The position numbers and the translations under genes were made by a program. 64,000 nucleotides of DNA, from NCBI RefSeq assembly GCF_902167145.1, contig NC_050096.1, positions 158,223,825 to 158,287,824 on the forward strand. The letters run 5' to 3'. Below the pieces are notes generated by a model. It was not told the DNA's origin. It searched no databases and saw only the letters and a program-made list of their open reading frames with translations. This stretch comes from Zea mays. Taxonomy: Eukaryota; Streptophyta; Magnoliopsida; Poales; Poaceae. Positions 11,607 through 22,954 of the stretch are shown here, piece after piece. Position 1 is the stretch's first letter, and each line of letters opens with the position of its first letter.

Positions 11607-11681
11607 GTACATTGAGCTAGACTTCGGTTCGGTTTTTTTTATCGGTTTCGTTGGGGCTGTGGTCTTACGTGTGTTTTGCAG
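11607..11681 (+). other. Putative intron 2 of element B antisense gene
   Basis: CAG|GTACAT...TTTTGCAG, 75 bp, T-rich before the acceptor, phase 0. It joins two Ala/Lys-rich blocks in frame. Confidence 0.65.
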
Positions 11682-12425
11682 GCGGCTGACTTCGCGGACC
11701 GCGCGACGTCTAGGGCCCTCATGGCAGTTGTGTCTGCCGAAGTCGAGAGACTTCGGACGCAACATGCCGACGCCGTCCGGGAAAAATCGGCCGCCGACAG
11801 TAAGTGCCGCAAGCTGGCGGACAAGGTGGCCGCGCTGGAGGGGAGAAGATTGACCTCCGACGCCAACTGGCGGAGGAGAGGAGGGAGGCCAATGAGGCCC
11901 TCGCCAAGGCGCAGGCTGCGCTGGCGGAGGCCAATTTGGCGCGGGTGGAGGGCAGACTTGCCAGGGAGCGCCGAGCAGCTGGAGGAGCGGCTCAGCGCCC
12001 TGCAGAGCCGTGTGGAGAGGGCCGAGGCCGCGACGCGCACGGAGGCTGAGCGGACACGCAAACAGCTCATGGATTCATACCATGAGCTGGGCGCGCGGAC
12101 CGCTGACTTTGAAGTGCCGGACCGAGAGCCCGGACTTCGCTGCCTGGAGTGGGTACAGGAGGAGTTGCAGGCGCTCCCCACTATCGTGGAGGGGTTCATG
12201 TCTTATGCCTCCCTGGTCACCTGCGAGGGGGCGATGAACGCGCTCTCTCGCGAAGGGTGCCGGCACTATGAGGTCTTCGACCAAGCCGATGAGGATTTCG
12301 AGCGTGACATCTTCAAGGTTGAGGACCCTATAGTGAAGGAATCCGCCGGAGCCATCTACGACCGGATGTGGGGCCCGCACGGTCGAGAGGTGGTCAGGGA
12401 GCGGGCCGAGACGGCGAGGAGTCAG

Positions 12426-12503
12426 GTAACATTTGGCTTTTGTTTAATGCTTGTTGGATGTGGGCTATGTATGGGTTTGCTGAATTTGTGTGCTGTGTCT
12501 CAG
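12426..12503 (+). other. Putative intron 3 of element B antisense gene
   Basis: CAG|GTAACA...GTCTCAG, 78 bp, T-rich, phase 0. The block happens to be open in frame, but its composition differs from the flanking coding sequence. Confidence 0.6.
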
Positions 12504-12793
12504 GCGGCGCGTGGCGAGAGGGTGGATGACTTTGGGGCTTTGAACAGCGTGCTGCCTGACCCGGAGTCGAACCCGGCGGAGGCTGTGTCCGAGGCCGCCC
12601 TGGAGTCGCCCCCGGAAACCGTCGAAGGCGCTCCTGATGCCCCGCAGCCGCTGCGGCCGGCGGAGGCCCGCCCCTGGAGACCCCCGAGGGCGCTCCTGAT
12701 GCCCCCGCAGCCGCTGCGCCGATGGCTAAGGATCCTGTGACGGTGGCGGCGGAGGCGACAGCGGAGGCTCCCGCGACGGCTGGGTCTTCGCAG

Positions 12794-12859
12794 GTGGCGT
12801 AGTGGGTGTGGGTAGTTAGGGAATTTTGGATATGTTGCTGAATTTTGGTTGCTGCGCAG
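12794..12859 (+). other. Putative intron 4 of element B antisense gene
   Basis: CAG|GTGGCG...TGCGCAG, 66 bp, contains stops in all relevant frames. It joins block 4 to the acidic last block. Confidence 0.6.
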
Positions 12860-13484
12860 GTTCAAGATTTTGGGCCTGCGCACGCAACCGCCACTACTAT
12901 TTTTTTGGCGGCTTCGACCGTGGATGATGGTAATAAATCGGATGGGTCTGCATCTAAGTTTTCTGATTTTGATGACTCTGGGAGCTCGGTTGAGTGGACT
13001 GAGGAGTCGTCGGATGAGGACTTGGACTACTTTGCGGCCTTGGATGTGGCAGCGGCGGAGGCTTCGCTGCACACTGCGGATGTTGAGGCTGTGCCTGGTC
13101 TGAGTACTGGGCGTAGGCGGCGAAGGGCGGTTGCGAAGCGTAGAGTGAGTGGGGCGGACGGCGGTCGGCTTCGTGTGAGTAGGGCTGGCCGGCAGGAACT
13201 GTGGACCTTGCTGGCCGCCGTGAGTGCAGGTGAGGGGGAATTGCGAAGTCTTTTTGCGGGTGAGGAGCTTAGGATAATGTTATTTAACTATAGGGAGATG
13301 GGAATTATTCCGAAGGTTGAACCGATGTAGAGTGTGATGCCCTCGCTTGTATATGTGTAATGTCTTGTATGAGGAAGTTGTGTGCTCTCGCACATTCGGC
13401 TATGCTCGCGAAGGCGTTACGTACTTGGTCGGGTGTATTTGCTATGCTGGACTGGTGCGGATGTGGTCGGTCTTTGTGCGGACT

Positions 13485-13955
13485 GTTGCACGGGTAGTCT
13501 TCGCGAAGGACTTCGATTCTTCGCACTCAGTGCGCTAGCCCGGTTGTGCCCGTAGGCGACTTCTGCACGGATAGTCTCCGCGTTAGACTTCGATTTTTCG
13601 CACTGACTGTGCTAGTCCGGCTGCGCCCTTAGGCGACTTCTGCACGGTAAGTCTGCGCGTTAGACTTCGATTTTTCACACTTATTGTGCTAGTCCGGCTG
13701 CACCCTTAGGCGACTTCTGCACGGTAAGTCTTCGCGTTAGACTTCGATTTTTCGCACTTATTGTGCTAGTCCGGCTGCACCCTTAGGCGACTTCTGCACG
13801 GTAAGTCTTCGCGTTAGACTTCGATTTTTCGCACTTATTGTGCTAGTCCGGCTGCACCCTTAGGCGACTTCTGCACGGTAAGTCTTCACGTTAGACTTCG
13901 ATTTTTCGCACTTATTGTGCTGGTCCGGCTGCACCCTTAGACGACTTCTGCATGG
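13485..13955. repeat. 77-bp tandem repeat array in element B
   Basis: About six copies of a 77-bp unit. The marker TTCTGCA recurs at 13561, 13638, 13715, 13792, 13869 and 13946, exactly 77 apart. Each unit has GACTTCGATTTTTCGCAC and TGTGCTAGTCCGGCTG blocks. The array lies between the stop of the antisense gene (13330) and the end of pol (14186), where two transcripts would converge. Tat/Ogre-type elements are known for hypervariable tandem repeats in the region downstream of pol. Confidence 0.93.
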
Positions 13956-14185
13956 AGTTGTTGCACGCGAGGGTGGCCAGCGCTGAGCCTCGCGGTGACT
14001 TTGTATTGGTCGAATGTCGAAGACCGTCGTCGCGGTCTTTTTTCGACGCATGTTTTTGCGGGGGATTTTTGACTTGTATATTACATGGCTCCGCCTCGTT
14101 AAAAACCTCACCCCCGGGAGGAAAAGAGTGCGGGCCAGAATAAAATTGTATTTGCGAAGTACAAGGGCGAACCGGCCCCGATGAG

Positions 14186-17100
14186 TCAAACAAAAAATTT
14201 GCGGAGATTGTCAATGTTCCAGGAGTGCTCCAGGTCTTCGCCGTTTGGTGTTGTGAGCCTGTAAGCACTGGGGGAAGCCTTCGTCTTGACAATGAAAGGG
14301 CCCTCCCACCTGGGCTCCAGCTTGCCCCTGGACTCTGTCCGAGCTGTACGGACGAGTACGAGGTCCCCTTCGTTGAATTCTCTTGGGATGACTGCGTGGT
14401 CGCGCCATGCTTTTGTATGGGCTTGGTATTTGTTCAGGGCCTGTAGAGCGGAGACTCGGTCTCCATCGATGAGATCCTTCGAAGTGGGCTCGTCCACGTC
14501 GGGGACGGCTGACGGAACTGTTCGCGGGGAGCCGTGTTTTATTTCTTGTGGGGTCATGGCCTCCGATCCATATAGAAGGTGGAAAGGGGTGAACCCGGTC
14601 GCCCTGCACTCAGTCGTGTTTAGCGCCCAGACTGCCTCAGGTAGCAAATCTGCCCACTTGCCCTTTTTTTGTCGAGAAGCATCTTTTTGACGGCTGTGAA
14701 AATTTTTCCATTGGCGCGTTCCACAACTCCGTTGGACTGCGGGTGATAGACTGAGGCGAAGGCAAGCTTGGTGCCGATGGAGAAGCAAAAATCCTTGAAG
14801 TCTTGACTGTCAAACTGCTTACCGTTGTCAACTGTTAGTTCGGACGGTACTCCGAAGCGGCAAACAATGTTTTGCCAAAAGAATTTTTGGGCAGTCTTTG
14901 ATGTTATTGTGGAGACAGCCCTTGCCTCGATCCATTTGGTGAAGTATTCGACAGCGACGAAGGCGAACTTAAGGTTCCCCTGAGCCATGGGCAGGGGCCC
15001 GACTATGTCCAGGCCCCAGCGCTGGAGAGGCCATGTGTGGGCGATCAGCTTTGTAAATTGCGAAGGGCTGCCTGAACGAGGAGAAAACTTCTGGCAGGCT
15101 TCGCATGACCTTGTGACCCGGTTTGCGGCGCAGATCATTGCGGGTCAGTAGAAACCTTGGCAGATCACCTTAGCAGCTAGGGCCCTTGGCCCTGCGTGAG
15201 AGCCGCAGGTACCACTGTGGACTTCGCGTAGGATCTGGACACCTTCGGTTTCGGTGACGCATTTAAGCATTGGCTGACTGACCCCCTTCTTGTAGAGTTG
15301 GCCCTCAATCAGTGCGAAGTCCCGGCTTCGGTGTTTGAGGCGCTTGGGCTCGTTGATGTCGGTTGGGTGATAGTACCCCTGTAGGAACAGAGTTATTGGT
15401 GCCCGCCAGTCTTCGGTCATGATAAGGTTGACTATGCGGTGGCCCTCGCTGTCATTGGTTATTTGGAGCCCTTCGGGGCTCCAGACGGTTGGTGTGCCGA
15501 TGACATGGCATAACACGTCGGAGGGCAGGGACTCGCCTCTGGCGGCAGCCTTGGCCAATGCGTCGGCCTCTTCATTCTTGGCCCGGTCTACATGCTGCAA
15601 GGTGAATCCCTTGAATTGTCTCTCGAGACTTCGGATAGCCGCGAGGTATTGCATGAGTGCGGGGTCCTTTGCTGCGTAGTCTTTCTCGACCTGGCCGGCA
15701 ACTACCTTGGAGTCTGTTCTAACGATGCAGGTGGTGACCCCAAGGGCCCTCAGCTTGCGGAGGCCGAGGATGACTACTTCGTATTCTGCTATGTTATTTG
15801 TGCATCTGTCAGATTCCAGAGCGAAGCTGAGGCGCGCTGCATATCTGTGCTTGACCCCGGCGGGTTAGGTGATGACTGCGGCGGCGCCCGCCCCCGCATG
15901 GCACCATGCGCCGTCGCAGTGGATCGTCCAAACTTTCTTTGCGGACGGGTCTGCCTGTGTTATTGGCCCAATCCAGTCGACGACGAAGTCTGCCAGGACT
16001 TGTGACTTGATGGCTGTCCTGGGTTCGAAATTGATGTGGTAGCCGGAGAGTTCGGCCGCCCACTTGGCAATCCTCACCGATGCTTCTGGGTTTTTGAACA
16101 ATTCGCCGAGTCCCCTGTCTGAGGTGACTCGGACCTTGAATGCTTCGAAATAATGGCGCAATTTGCGTGAAGACATAACAACTGCGTAGACAATCTTCTC
16201 CAGTTCTGTCATGTTACATTTGGACGGTGTCAGGACTTCGGAGACGTAATAAACTGGGCACTGCCTGATCACGCCCTCAACTGACTACTCCTGCACCAGT
16301 GCCGCACTGACCGCATACGGCGAAGCCGCGACATAGAGCAACAGGGGTAGCGAAGAGTCGGGGCTGGTAAGGACTGCCAACTCCGACAGGTACTGTTTTA
16401 AATAGGCGAAGGCCGCTGCCTGCTCGGGTCCCCAAGCGAAATCTTTTGCGCCACGAAGAGTTTTGAGGAAAGGAAGACTTCGCTCAGCAGATCTGGAGAT
16501 GAATCTGTTGAGGGTGGCCAATCTGCCCGTCAGGCGCTGGACGTCTCTGGCGGACTGTGGAGGCGTCATGTTTATGATGGCCTGAATTTTGGTTGGGTTG
16601 GCCTCGATGCCGCGGTGTGATACCAGGTAGCCCAATATTTTGCCTTGGCGAACACCGAAGACACACTTTTCCGGGTTTAGGCGGAGTCGTGCGTCTCGCA
16701 TGTTCGTGAATGTCTCGGCGAGGTCGGCGAGATGGTCCTCCTTGCTCTTGCTGGCGACGACGATGTCGTCCACATATGTGAATATATTTCTGTCAACTTG
16801 TCCTTCGCGCACTGTTTTGGTAAGCCTGGAGAAGGTGGACCCGGCGTTCTTGAGTCCCTCCGGCATTCTGATGAAGCAATATGTGCCGAAGGGTGTTATA
16901 AAGCTGGTGCTAGCCTTGTCTTCCTCCTTCATGTATATCTGGTGGTACCCGGAGAAGCAGTCAAGGAGTGACATGACTTCGCATCCGGCCGCGCTATCGA
17001 CTATTTTGTCGATCCGCGGCAACGGGAAGTTGTCCTTTGGGCAGGCCTTATTGAGACTGGTGAAGTCGATGCACATTCGCCATTTCCCGCTCTTTTTCTA

Positions 17101-18132
17101 CACCATCACGACGTTGGAGAGCCACGTGGGGTAAGCCACCAGCTCGATGAATTTGGCTTCCAGGAGTCGGTGCACCTCTGCCTTAGTGGCCTCTGCCTTC
17201 TCGTCGGACATCTTGCGAAGCCGCTGTTTTTTCGGTCTCACCGAAGGGTCAATTCCCAAGCTGTGCTCAATTATGGATCGGCTGACCCCGACCAGGTCAA
17301 GGGCTGACCAGGCGAAGACATCTTTGTTCTTGGTCAGGCAGCAGAGGAGTTTCTCCTCTTCATGCGAAGTGAGGTCTTCGCTGATAGTGACTGTCTGCTT
17401 GGGCGTGGCCTGGTCGAGGGGGACAGTCTTTGTCCCGTCGTTGCTCTGCAGCTGTGCCTTGAGCTCCCTGTCGGTTGGGCTGACGGACGCAGGGACCTCG
17501 CGCTGGGCCGTGAGGCAGTGCACGTTTCTTTGTCCGGGGACGAAGTCCCGCTCTATGTTGCGCGCGGTCTGTTGATTACCGTAGACCGCGATGGCGCCTA
17601 ACGGACCTGGTATCTTCATGCACAGGTACAGTCCGTGAATAGCTGCCTCAAACTTGTTGATGGAGCCCCGGCCCATGATGGCGTTGTACGGATATACCAT
17701 ATCCACAATATCAAAAGTCACTTGCTCACTTCAGGCATTGGGTGCTACACCGAAGGAGAGAGGCAGCTCTATTTTGCCGACTAGAAAAGTGCCCTTGCCG
17801 CCGAAGCCATACAACGGGTTGTCCGAAGGCTTGAGCAGGCTGTGGCTTATGCCCATGCGGTCGAAGGCATGGAGGAAAATGATGTCTGCCTGACTGCCAT
17901 TGTCGACTAGGACTTTGTGCAGATCCCAGCCTGCCACGCTACAGTTGATAACCATGGCGTCAATGTGGGGAGCGCTGCGCAGGTCGACGTCTCGTGCGTC
18001 AAAGGTTAGCGGTACGTGGGACCACTTCGTCTGCACGACTGGGCCAGTGATGGCGACGTGGTTGATGCTGCGGTAGTGGTCCCGCTTCTGCCGCTTTGTG
18101 TCGAAGTCGGTGCTGGACCCCCCAGTGATCAT
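14186..18132 (-). pseudogene. pol: Element B pol: protease, RT, RNase H, second RNase H, integrase
   Basis: One frame runs from 18132 to 14620 with only five stops (near 17728, 17095, 16282, 15862 and 15142) and continues to 14186 after a frameshift near 14665 in a T-run. The order is protease (active site VDNGSQAD), a linker ending in the RT entry, RT with CIDFTSLN and YVDD, the first RNase H, then a second archaeal-type RNase H (IHCDGAW, NNIAEYE, TDSK, NEEADALA supply the D-E-D-D residues). Integrase follows with D (GLDIVGP), D (VDNGKQF) and E (GVVERANG). The product would cut, copy and integrate the element genome. The zinc knuckle of Gag, near 18390-18450, is in this same frame. Confidence 0.92.
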
Positions 18133-19826
18133 ATGGATGACTCCGCGATACGGCTGATCGGCGAAGTCTTCTTGTTTTGGGGCGTGGGGGTGGTGGATGT
18201 TCTGATGTTGCTGGTGCGGAGGTGGCGGTGGAGGAGGTACGATTTGTACTTCCTAGTGATGTTGGTATGCGTGGTGCCGTGGATGCGGGGCGGGGGCGTG
18301 GATGTAGGGTGGAGGGGGTTGCTGATAAGTGTGCGCGACAACCCTGGGGTTGTCGGCTGGCTGCGCCCGTGCCATCCTGTCTTTGGTGGCCTTCGTTTCT
18401 GGGCAGTCTTTGGTTTGGTGGGCACAGTCTTCGCCATGGAAGAGACAGTAGAATCGGCGCGGCGGCTGCGCACGCCCCCGACCCCTACCGCGAGTTCCGT
18501 TTCCGCGGCCCTGGGGGGATATTCCTGGCGGCGAGGGGCGTCAGCAACGGGGTGCTGGTTGGCGATGTTGTGCACTTGCTGTTGACTGCGACCGTCTCGA
18601 CCGGAGTCTTGCTGCGGAGTCCTCGTCCATGTGCGGCTGGTCTGTGGAGCATCTTTGGGCTTCCTTTGAGACTCGACCTTGCGCTGGTGGAGCTCTTCGG
18701 ATTTGGCGTATTTTTCAAATAGCTGATATAATTCCTGGAGGTTCTTGGGCGGATCTCTGATGCAGTGGCTATAGAGGACGTCGGCGCGAAGGCCACTGAT
18801 GGCGTAGTGGATGGCGATCTGGTCATCGACTGAGGGCAGCTGTGACTTGAGTGTTAGAAATTTGCGGTAATACTCCCGCAGGGTCTCCTTTTCTAGCTGC
18901 TTGCAGAGCGAGAGTTCGGCCAAGGCGTCGGTGTCTGGGCGGTACCCTTGGAAGTTGAGCAGGAACTTGTCCCGGAGGCTTCTCCAGGAATCAATGGACA
19001 GCGGAGGCAATCTGGTGAACCAGGTGAGAGCTAGGCCTTCGAGGGCGATGATGAAAGACTTGGCCATTGTGGCGTCGTCCCCTCTGGAAGATGCGACGGC
19101 GACCTGATAACTCATTATGTATTGTGCTGGGTCAGTGCTGCCGTTGTACTTGGGATAGGTCCCTGCCCGGAAGTTGGCGGGCCAAGGCATCACTTGCAGA
19201 TGTGGCGCCAGGGGACTTCGCTCGTCGAGGTAGTTGACCCCTTGGAATGGCGCGGCGTGCGGGAAGGTGTGGTCACGCTGGGGGAAATGCGGGTCTTCCG
19301 GTTGTGCGTGCTGTTGCAGAGGTGGCCCATGCTGCAGGCCGAGGTGGCCTTCGCGCGTGTCTTCCAGTTGTGCGCGCTGTTGGAGGGGTGGCCCGTGCTG
19401 CAGGCCGAGGTGGCCTTCGCGCTGCATCAGCGCGATCTCCCGCTCGAGGTCTTGGGCCTTCTGCTCTTCGTCGCGTATCATTTGCCGCACCTTGGCTAGT
19501 GCGGACACGCGCTGGCGCTTGGCCTCCAGTATCTCCTTTTGCCTCTGTAGATTGCGGTTCTTGAGGCGTAGGGCGCGCAGTTGTAGCTGTTCTTCCGTCG
19601 AGACACCGAGGACTTCACCGTCCTCGGCGAGGTCCGCGCCCTCCGGTGGGGCGAAGCCTGGGGGAGGCTGCGATTGTCCTTCAGGGCCGCAGGTGCGGAG
19701 GGTGTCGTCTTCGGTGGCCTCTTGGTGGGTGGATTGGGTGAGGGCGAGGGCGTTGCCCTTTCTTGCGGCAAGTAGCGCTGCCTTCGCAGCCTCGTCAGCC
19801 TTCGAATTAGCTTTCTTGGGTGCCAT
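18129..19826 (-). pseudogene. gag: Element B gag
   Basis: The ATG at 19826 (MAPKKANSK) lies about 40 bases inside the right LTR. The upstream open codons overlap the primer site and are unlikely to be used. A coiled-coil segment around residues 90-150 is followed by a 22-residue in-frame tandem duplication. The Gag core (FRAGTYPKYNGSTDP ... FIIALEGLALTWFTRLPP ... FQGY) comes next. After about 18480 the reading frame changes. The Tat-type knuckle (FHGEDCAHQTKDC) and the join to protease lie in the pol frame, with one TAG near 18252. Gag and pol were therefore probably one continuous polyprotein. Confidence 0.88.
19305..19436 (-). repeat. 66-bp in-frame tandem duplication in element B gag
   Basis: Two near-identical 66-bp copies encode EGHLGLQHGPPLQQ-type units, keeping the reading frame. 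Confidence 0.85.
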
Positions 19827-19846
19827 CGCGGGTGGTTTTTCGTAGC

Positions 19847-19864
19847 ACGAACGGTGGGCGCCAA
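19847..19864 (-). other. Primer binding site of element B
   Basis: On the minus strand TTGGCGCCCACCGTTCG follows the 5' LTR end. The TGGCGCCCACCG block is typical for Grande/Huck-like Tat elements. I do not assign the tRNA. Confidence 0.65.
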
Positions 19865-19865
19865 A

Positions 19866-20343
19866 TGTTGGCACTTGCTCTCAGTTGCAAGAGGATCCAA
19901 CAAGGGTGAACAGTGATGTTAACAGGGTTCTCGCGCAATATGGCAAAAGCTCTGTTAATCCAGCCTCTCAAGGGCACTGTGCGGGGGTATTTATAGGTAT
20001 CTGCGTGCCCAGCGTCTCGTGTTAAGGACGCATGTGCCCTCAGACACCTAGGTTATCCCCAGAATATTCCCATAAAGTGGGGTTACAGACTGTAATTACA
20101 GAGGCGCCTTTACAAATTAGGCCCGTAACACACAGCGGCCACGCAGGGCCTGTTACAATGGGCCAGATCACACGTGGGCCTCCCTGCTGGACGAGGCCGC
20201 ACGGAGAGATGACCTCGTCACAGGTCTTCGTCCGATGTCGTATGGAGCGAAGGGTGTCCCTGCCTGTTGTCTTATCTCCGTTGGGCCAACGGCCACGGCG
20301 AAGGCCTCGAGCGAAGGGTGGCGTCTTCGCCTTCGCCCCAACA
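19866..20343 (-). repeat. Element B 5' LTR (right copy)
   Basis: 478 bp, with nine differences from the left copy by eye. Minus-strand TATA box at 19989-19996. Followed by the target copy ACAAG. Confidence 0.93.
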
Positions 20344-22919
20344 ACAAGTATCCACTACCTCGTATTGACGATCTTTTCGACCAACTTCAAGGGGTCAAAT
20401 ATTTTTCAAAGATTGATCTGAGATCAGGATACCATCAGTTGAGAATCAAGGAAGCAGATATTCAAAAGACAACTTTTGTTACCCGATATGGTCAGTATGA
20501 GTTTACAGTATTGCCCTTTGGACTAACCAATGCACCCGCCTTCTTCATGAACCTTATGAACAAAGTATTTAAGGAAGAGCTAGATAAGTTTGTCGTAGTC
20601 TTCATTGACGACATCCTCATCTACTCCAAGAGTCAGAAGGATCATGATCATCACCTCCAGATTGTCCTCGGGAGACTTAGAGCGCATCAGCTCTACGCCA
20701 AGCTCAGCAAATGCGAATTTTGGTTAGAAAAGATAGCCTTCCTCGGGCATATCTTGACTGCAGAAGGGATAGAAGTGGACCCATCCAAGACAGAAGCAGT
20801 ATCGAAATGGAAGCAGCCCTCCAGCGTTAGTGAAGTTCGAAGCTTCTTGGGAATGGCGGGATACTACCGTCGTTTTATCAAAGGATTCTCCAGCATTGCA
20901 AAACCCTTGACCGAACTCCTCAAGAAAGATAACAAGTTTGTGTGGACCCTAAAGTGTGAAGAATGTTTTCAAGACATAAAGAAGAAACTCACAACCGCAC
21001 CAGTACTGACATTGCCAGATATCCACCAAATCTTTGTTATCTTTTGTGATGCTTCAAGACAAGGTTTGGGATGTGTGCTAATGCAGAATGAGAAAGTCAT
21101 CGCTTATGCATCTCGCCTACTCAAGCCACATGAACAGAACTATCCAACCCACGATTTGGAATTGACAGCCATAGTGCATGCTCTCAAGATATGGAGACAT
21201 TACTTGATTGGGAACAAATGTTATGTATTCACAGATCACAAGAGTCTAAAGTACATCTTTACTCAGCCAGATCTCAACCTCCATCAGTGAAGATGGCTAG
21301 AGTTAATTAAGGATTATGACATCGAAATCCACTATCACCCAGGAAAGGCAAACGTAGTGGCTGACGCCCTCAGCCGGAAACCTTTTGGGAAAGAAGCAAC
21401 AAACTTCCTAAAAGACTGGAAAAGGGAGTCTGCTCAACTGAATGCTTGTTTGGGGGAAAAGAGCAGTATGGAAATTAAACCGATGCTAGAAGACCGCATT
21501 CGCAAAGCTTAATGTTTGGACGCCGAGATGATATGACTTGCAGAAAAGGCTAACAAGGAACAACTCCTGGATCTCAGAACAGATGAAAAGGGAACTCTTT
21601 GGTGCAGGAACCGTCTGTGTGTACCAAAGGGGGAGGCATGAGAAATCCTGCTAGATGAAGCCCACAACTCAGCCTATTCTATCCATCCAGGGTCTACCAA
21701 GATGTACCTAGACCTCAAGACTAGATACTGGTGGAGAGGGATGAAAAAGGAGATAGCTCAACATGTAGCCCGATGTGATACTTGTCAACGAACTAAGGCA
21801 GAACATCAAAGGCCTGCAGGGTTACTGCAACCACTTCCAGTGCCCAAATGGAAGTGGGAAGAAATAGGCATGGATTTCGTGATCGGGCTGCCCCGAACCC
21901 AAAAGGGCAACGATTCTATCTAGGTCATAATTGACCGTCTTACCAAAGTACCTCACTTTATACCAGTAAAGACTACCTTCGTAGGAGCCACCCTCGCCCG
22001 GATATACCTCAAAGAAATAGTCAGACTTCATGGCATTCCGCGAAGAATAGTATCAGACAGAGGAACACAGTTCACCTCAAAGTTTTGGTTGAGTCTTCAG
22101 CAAGCTATGGGCACCAAGTTAGATTTCAGCACCGCCTACCACCCCTAGTTAGACAGACAGATAGAAAGAGTCAATAAGGTCCTTGAAGATTTGTTGAGAG
22201 CCTGTGTGCTGACCTTCGACAGAGATTGGGAGTCCAGTTTGCCGTATGCAGAATTCTCGTATAACAATAGTTACCAGGCCAGCATCAAGATGTCACCTTT
22301 TGAAGCCTTGTATGGAAGGAGATGCCAAACCCCTTTGATGTGGTCAAACGTGGGAGAAAAGACCCTAGAAGGGCATGCCTTCATCAAAGAGGTAGAAGAG
22401 AAAGTTGCCCTGATCCGCAAGAGACTACTCGAAGCCCAGAGTCGGCAAAAGAGTTACGCAGACAACAGGAGGAGAGAACTCAACTTCGAGGAAGGTGATT
22501 TTGTCGATCTCAAAGTCTCCCCAATGCGTGGAGTCAAAAGATTTCAAGCAAAAGGGAAGCTAGCTCCGCGATTCGTCGGCCCCTATCCTATAATCAGTAG
22601 AACTGAGCCAGTAGCTTACCACCTTTAGTTGCTAGAATCCATATCAAACATCCACAATGTATTTCATGTATCCCAGCTCCGGAAATGCTTGAAAGTACAA
22701 GAGGGTCACATCACAGAAGAGTTAGTCTAGATTCAGAAAGATCTGCAGTACCGAGAAAAGCGAGTGAAGATTCTTGATTCAGCCGTTCGAAAGACCCAAA
22801 ACTCGGAGGTATGGCTCTGTAAAGTCTAGTGGAGTAGAGAAGGAGAAGAGGAGGCTACCTGGGAGAGTGAGGACTCATTGAGAAGGGAGTACCCTTACCT
22901 TTTCTCAAGCCCAGCCTAA
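20344..22919 (+). pseudogene. pol: Element A pol, second part: RT, RNase H, integrase, chromodomain-like tail
   Basis: This resumes the RT of element A in frame ([15 protein letters not shown]). The catalytic motif reads FIDD, then LGHIL, RNase H ([22 protein letters not shown]), a TGA at 21288-21290 where Arg is expected, and a decayed linker (TAA and TGA near 21510-21540). Integrase has its HHCC finger near 21700-21800, D in GMDFV, D in VSDRG, and E in a damaged block near 22165 preceded by a TAG. The C-terminus ends in an FHVSQLRKCL block and a chromodomain-like tail, with TAGs at about 22627, 22729 and 22829. The stop at 22917-22919 overlaps the conserved hairpin. Confidence 0.92.
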
Positions 22920-22936
22920 ATCTTGAGGGCGAGATT
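22919..22936 (+). promoter_or_regulatory. Conserved hairpin between pol stop and polypurine tract, element A
   Basis: AATCTTG-AGGG-CGAGATT. The 7-bp stem includes one T-G wobble and overlaps the pol stop codon. The same structure occurs in E, F and G. Confidence 0.65.
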
Positions 22937-22937
22937 C

Positions 22938-22954
22938 TTTTAAGTGGGGTAGGT
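22938..22954 (+). other. Polypurine tract of element A
   Basis: TTTAAGTGGGGTAGG directly before the 3' LTR, the second-strand priming site. Confidence 0.85.

Larger units (their letters stand above)
9659..13330 (+). pseudogene. Element B antisense gene (putative gypsy-type transposon domain protein), five exon-like blocks
   Basis: The reading frame is spread over 9659-11375, 11422-11606, 11682-12425, 12504-12793 and 12860-13330, about 1,135 codons. Each gap starts GT and ends AG. The phases fit (1, 0, 0, 0) except for one missing base in block 4. The N-terminal 200 residues resemble the domain often named Transposase_28 / putative gypsy type (PF04195), as in element D. A basic patch KKRK is near residue 380. 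Ala/Pro-rich linkers, a long coiled coil (block 3) and an acidic C-terminus follow. Defects are a TAG at 10217-10219 where Trp is likely, a pair of compensating shifts around 11843-11970, and the base missing in a C-run of block 4. The role is unknown. Despite the domain name there is no transposase motif. Confidence 0.75.
8846..20343 (-). mobile_element. Element B: Tat-lineage Gypsy retrotransposon with antisense gene
   Basis: Two 478-bp LTRs (8846-9323, 19866-20343) begin TGTTGGCACT and end CCCCAACA, flanked by perfect ACAAG copies (8841-8845, 20344-20348). By eye the LTRs differ at nine positions (about 1.9%), so the insertion is fairly young and younger than its host A. Gag and pol run on the minus strand and an intron-bearing gene runs on the plus strand (9659-13330). 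Tandem repeats lie between the two converging ends. Dual RNase H domains and the antisense ORF are features of the Tat group (Grande/Retand-like). Confidence 0.93.

Noticed and set aside
9659..13330. Host gene captured between elements
   Set aside because: It lies inside element B, between its LTRs, and the same gene layout recurs in element D. It belongs to the Tat retrotransposon.
13485..13955. CRISPR-like array
   Set aside because: Units are contiguous 77-bp tandem copies without unique spacers, in a eukaryotic retrotransposon.
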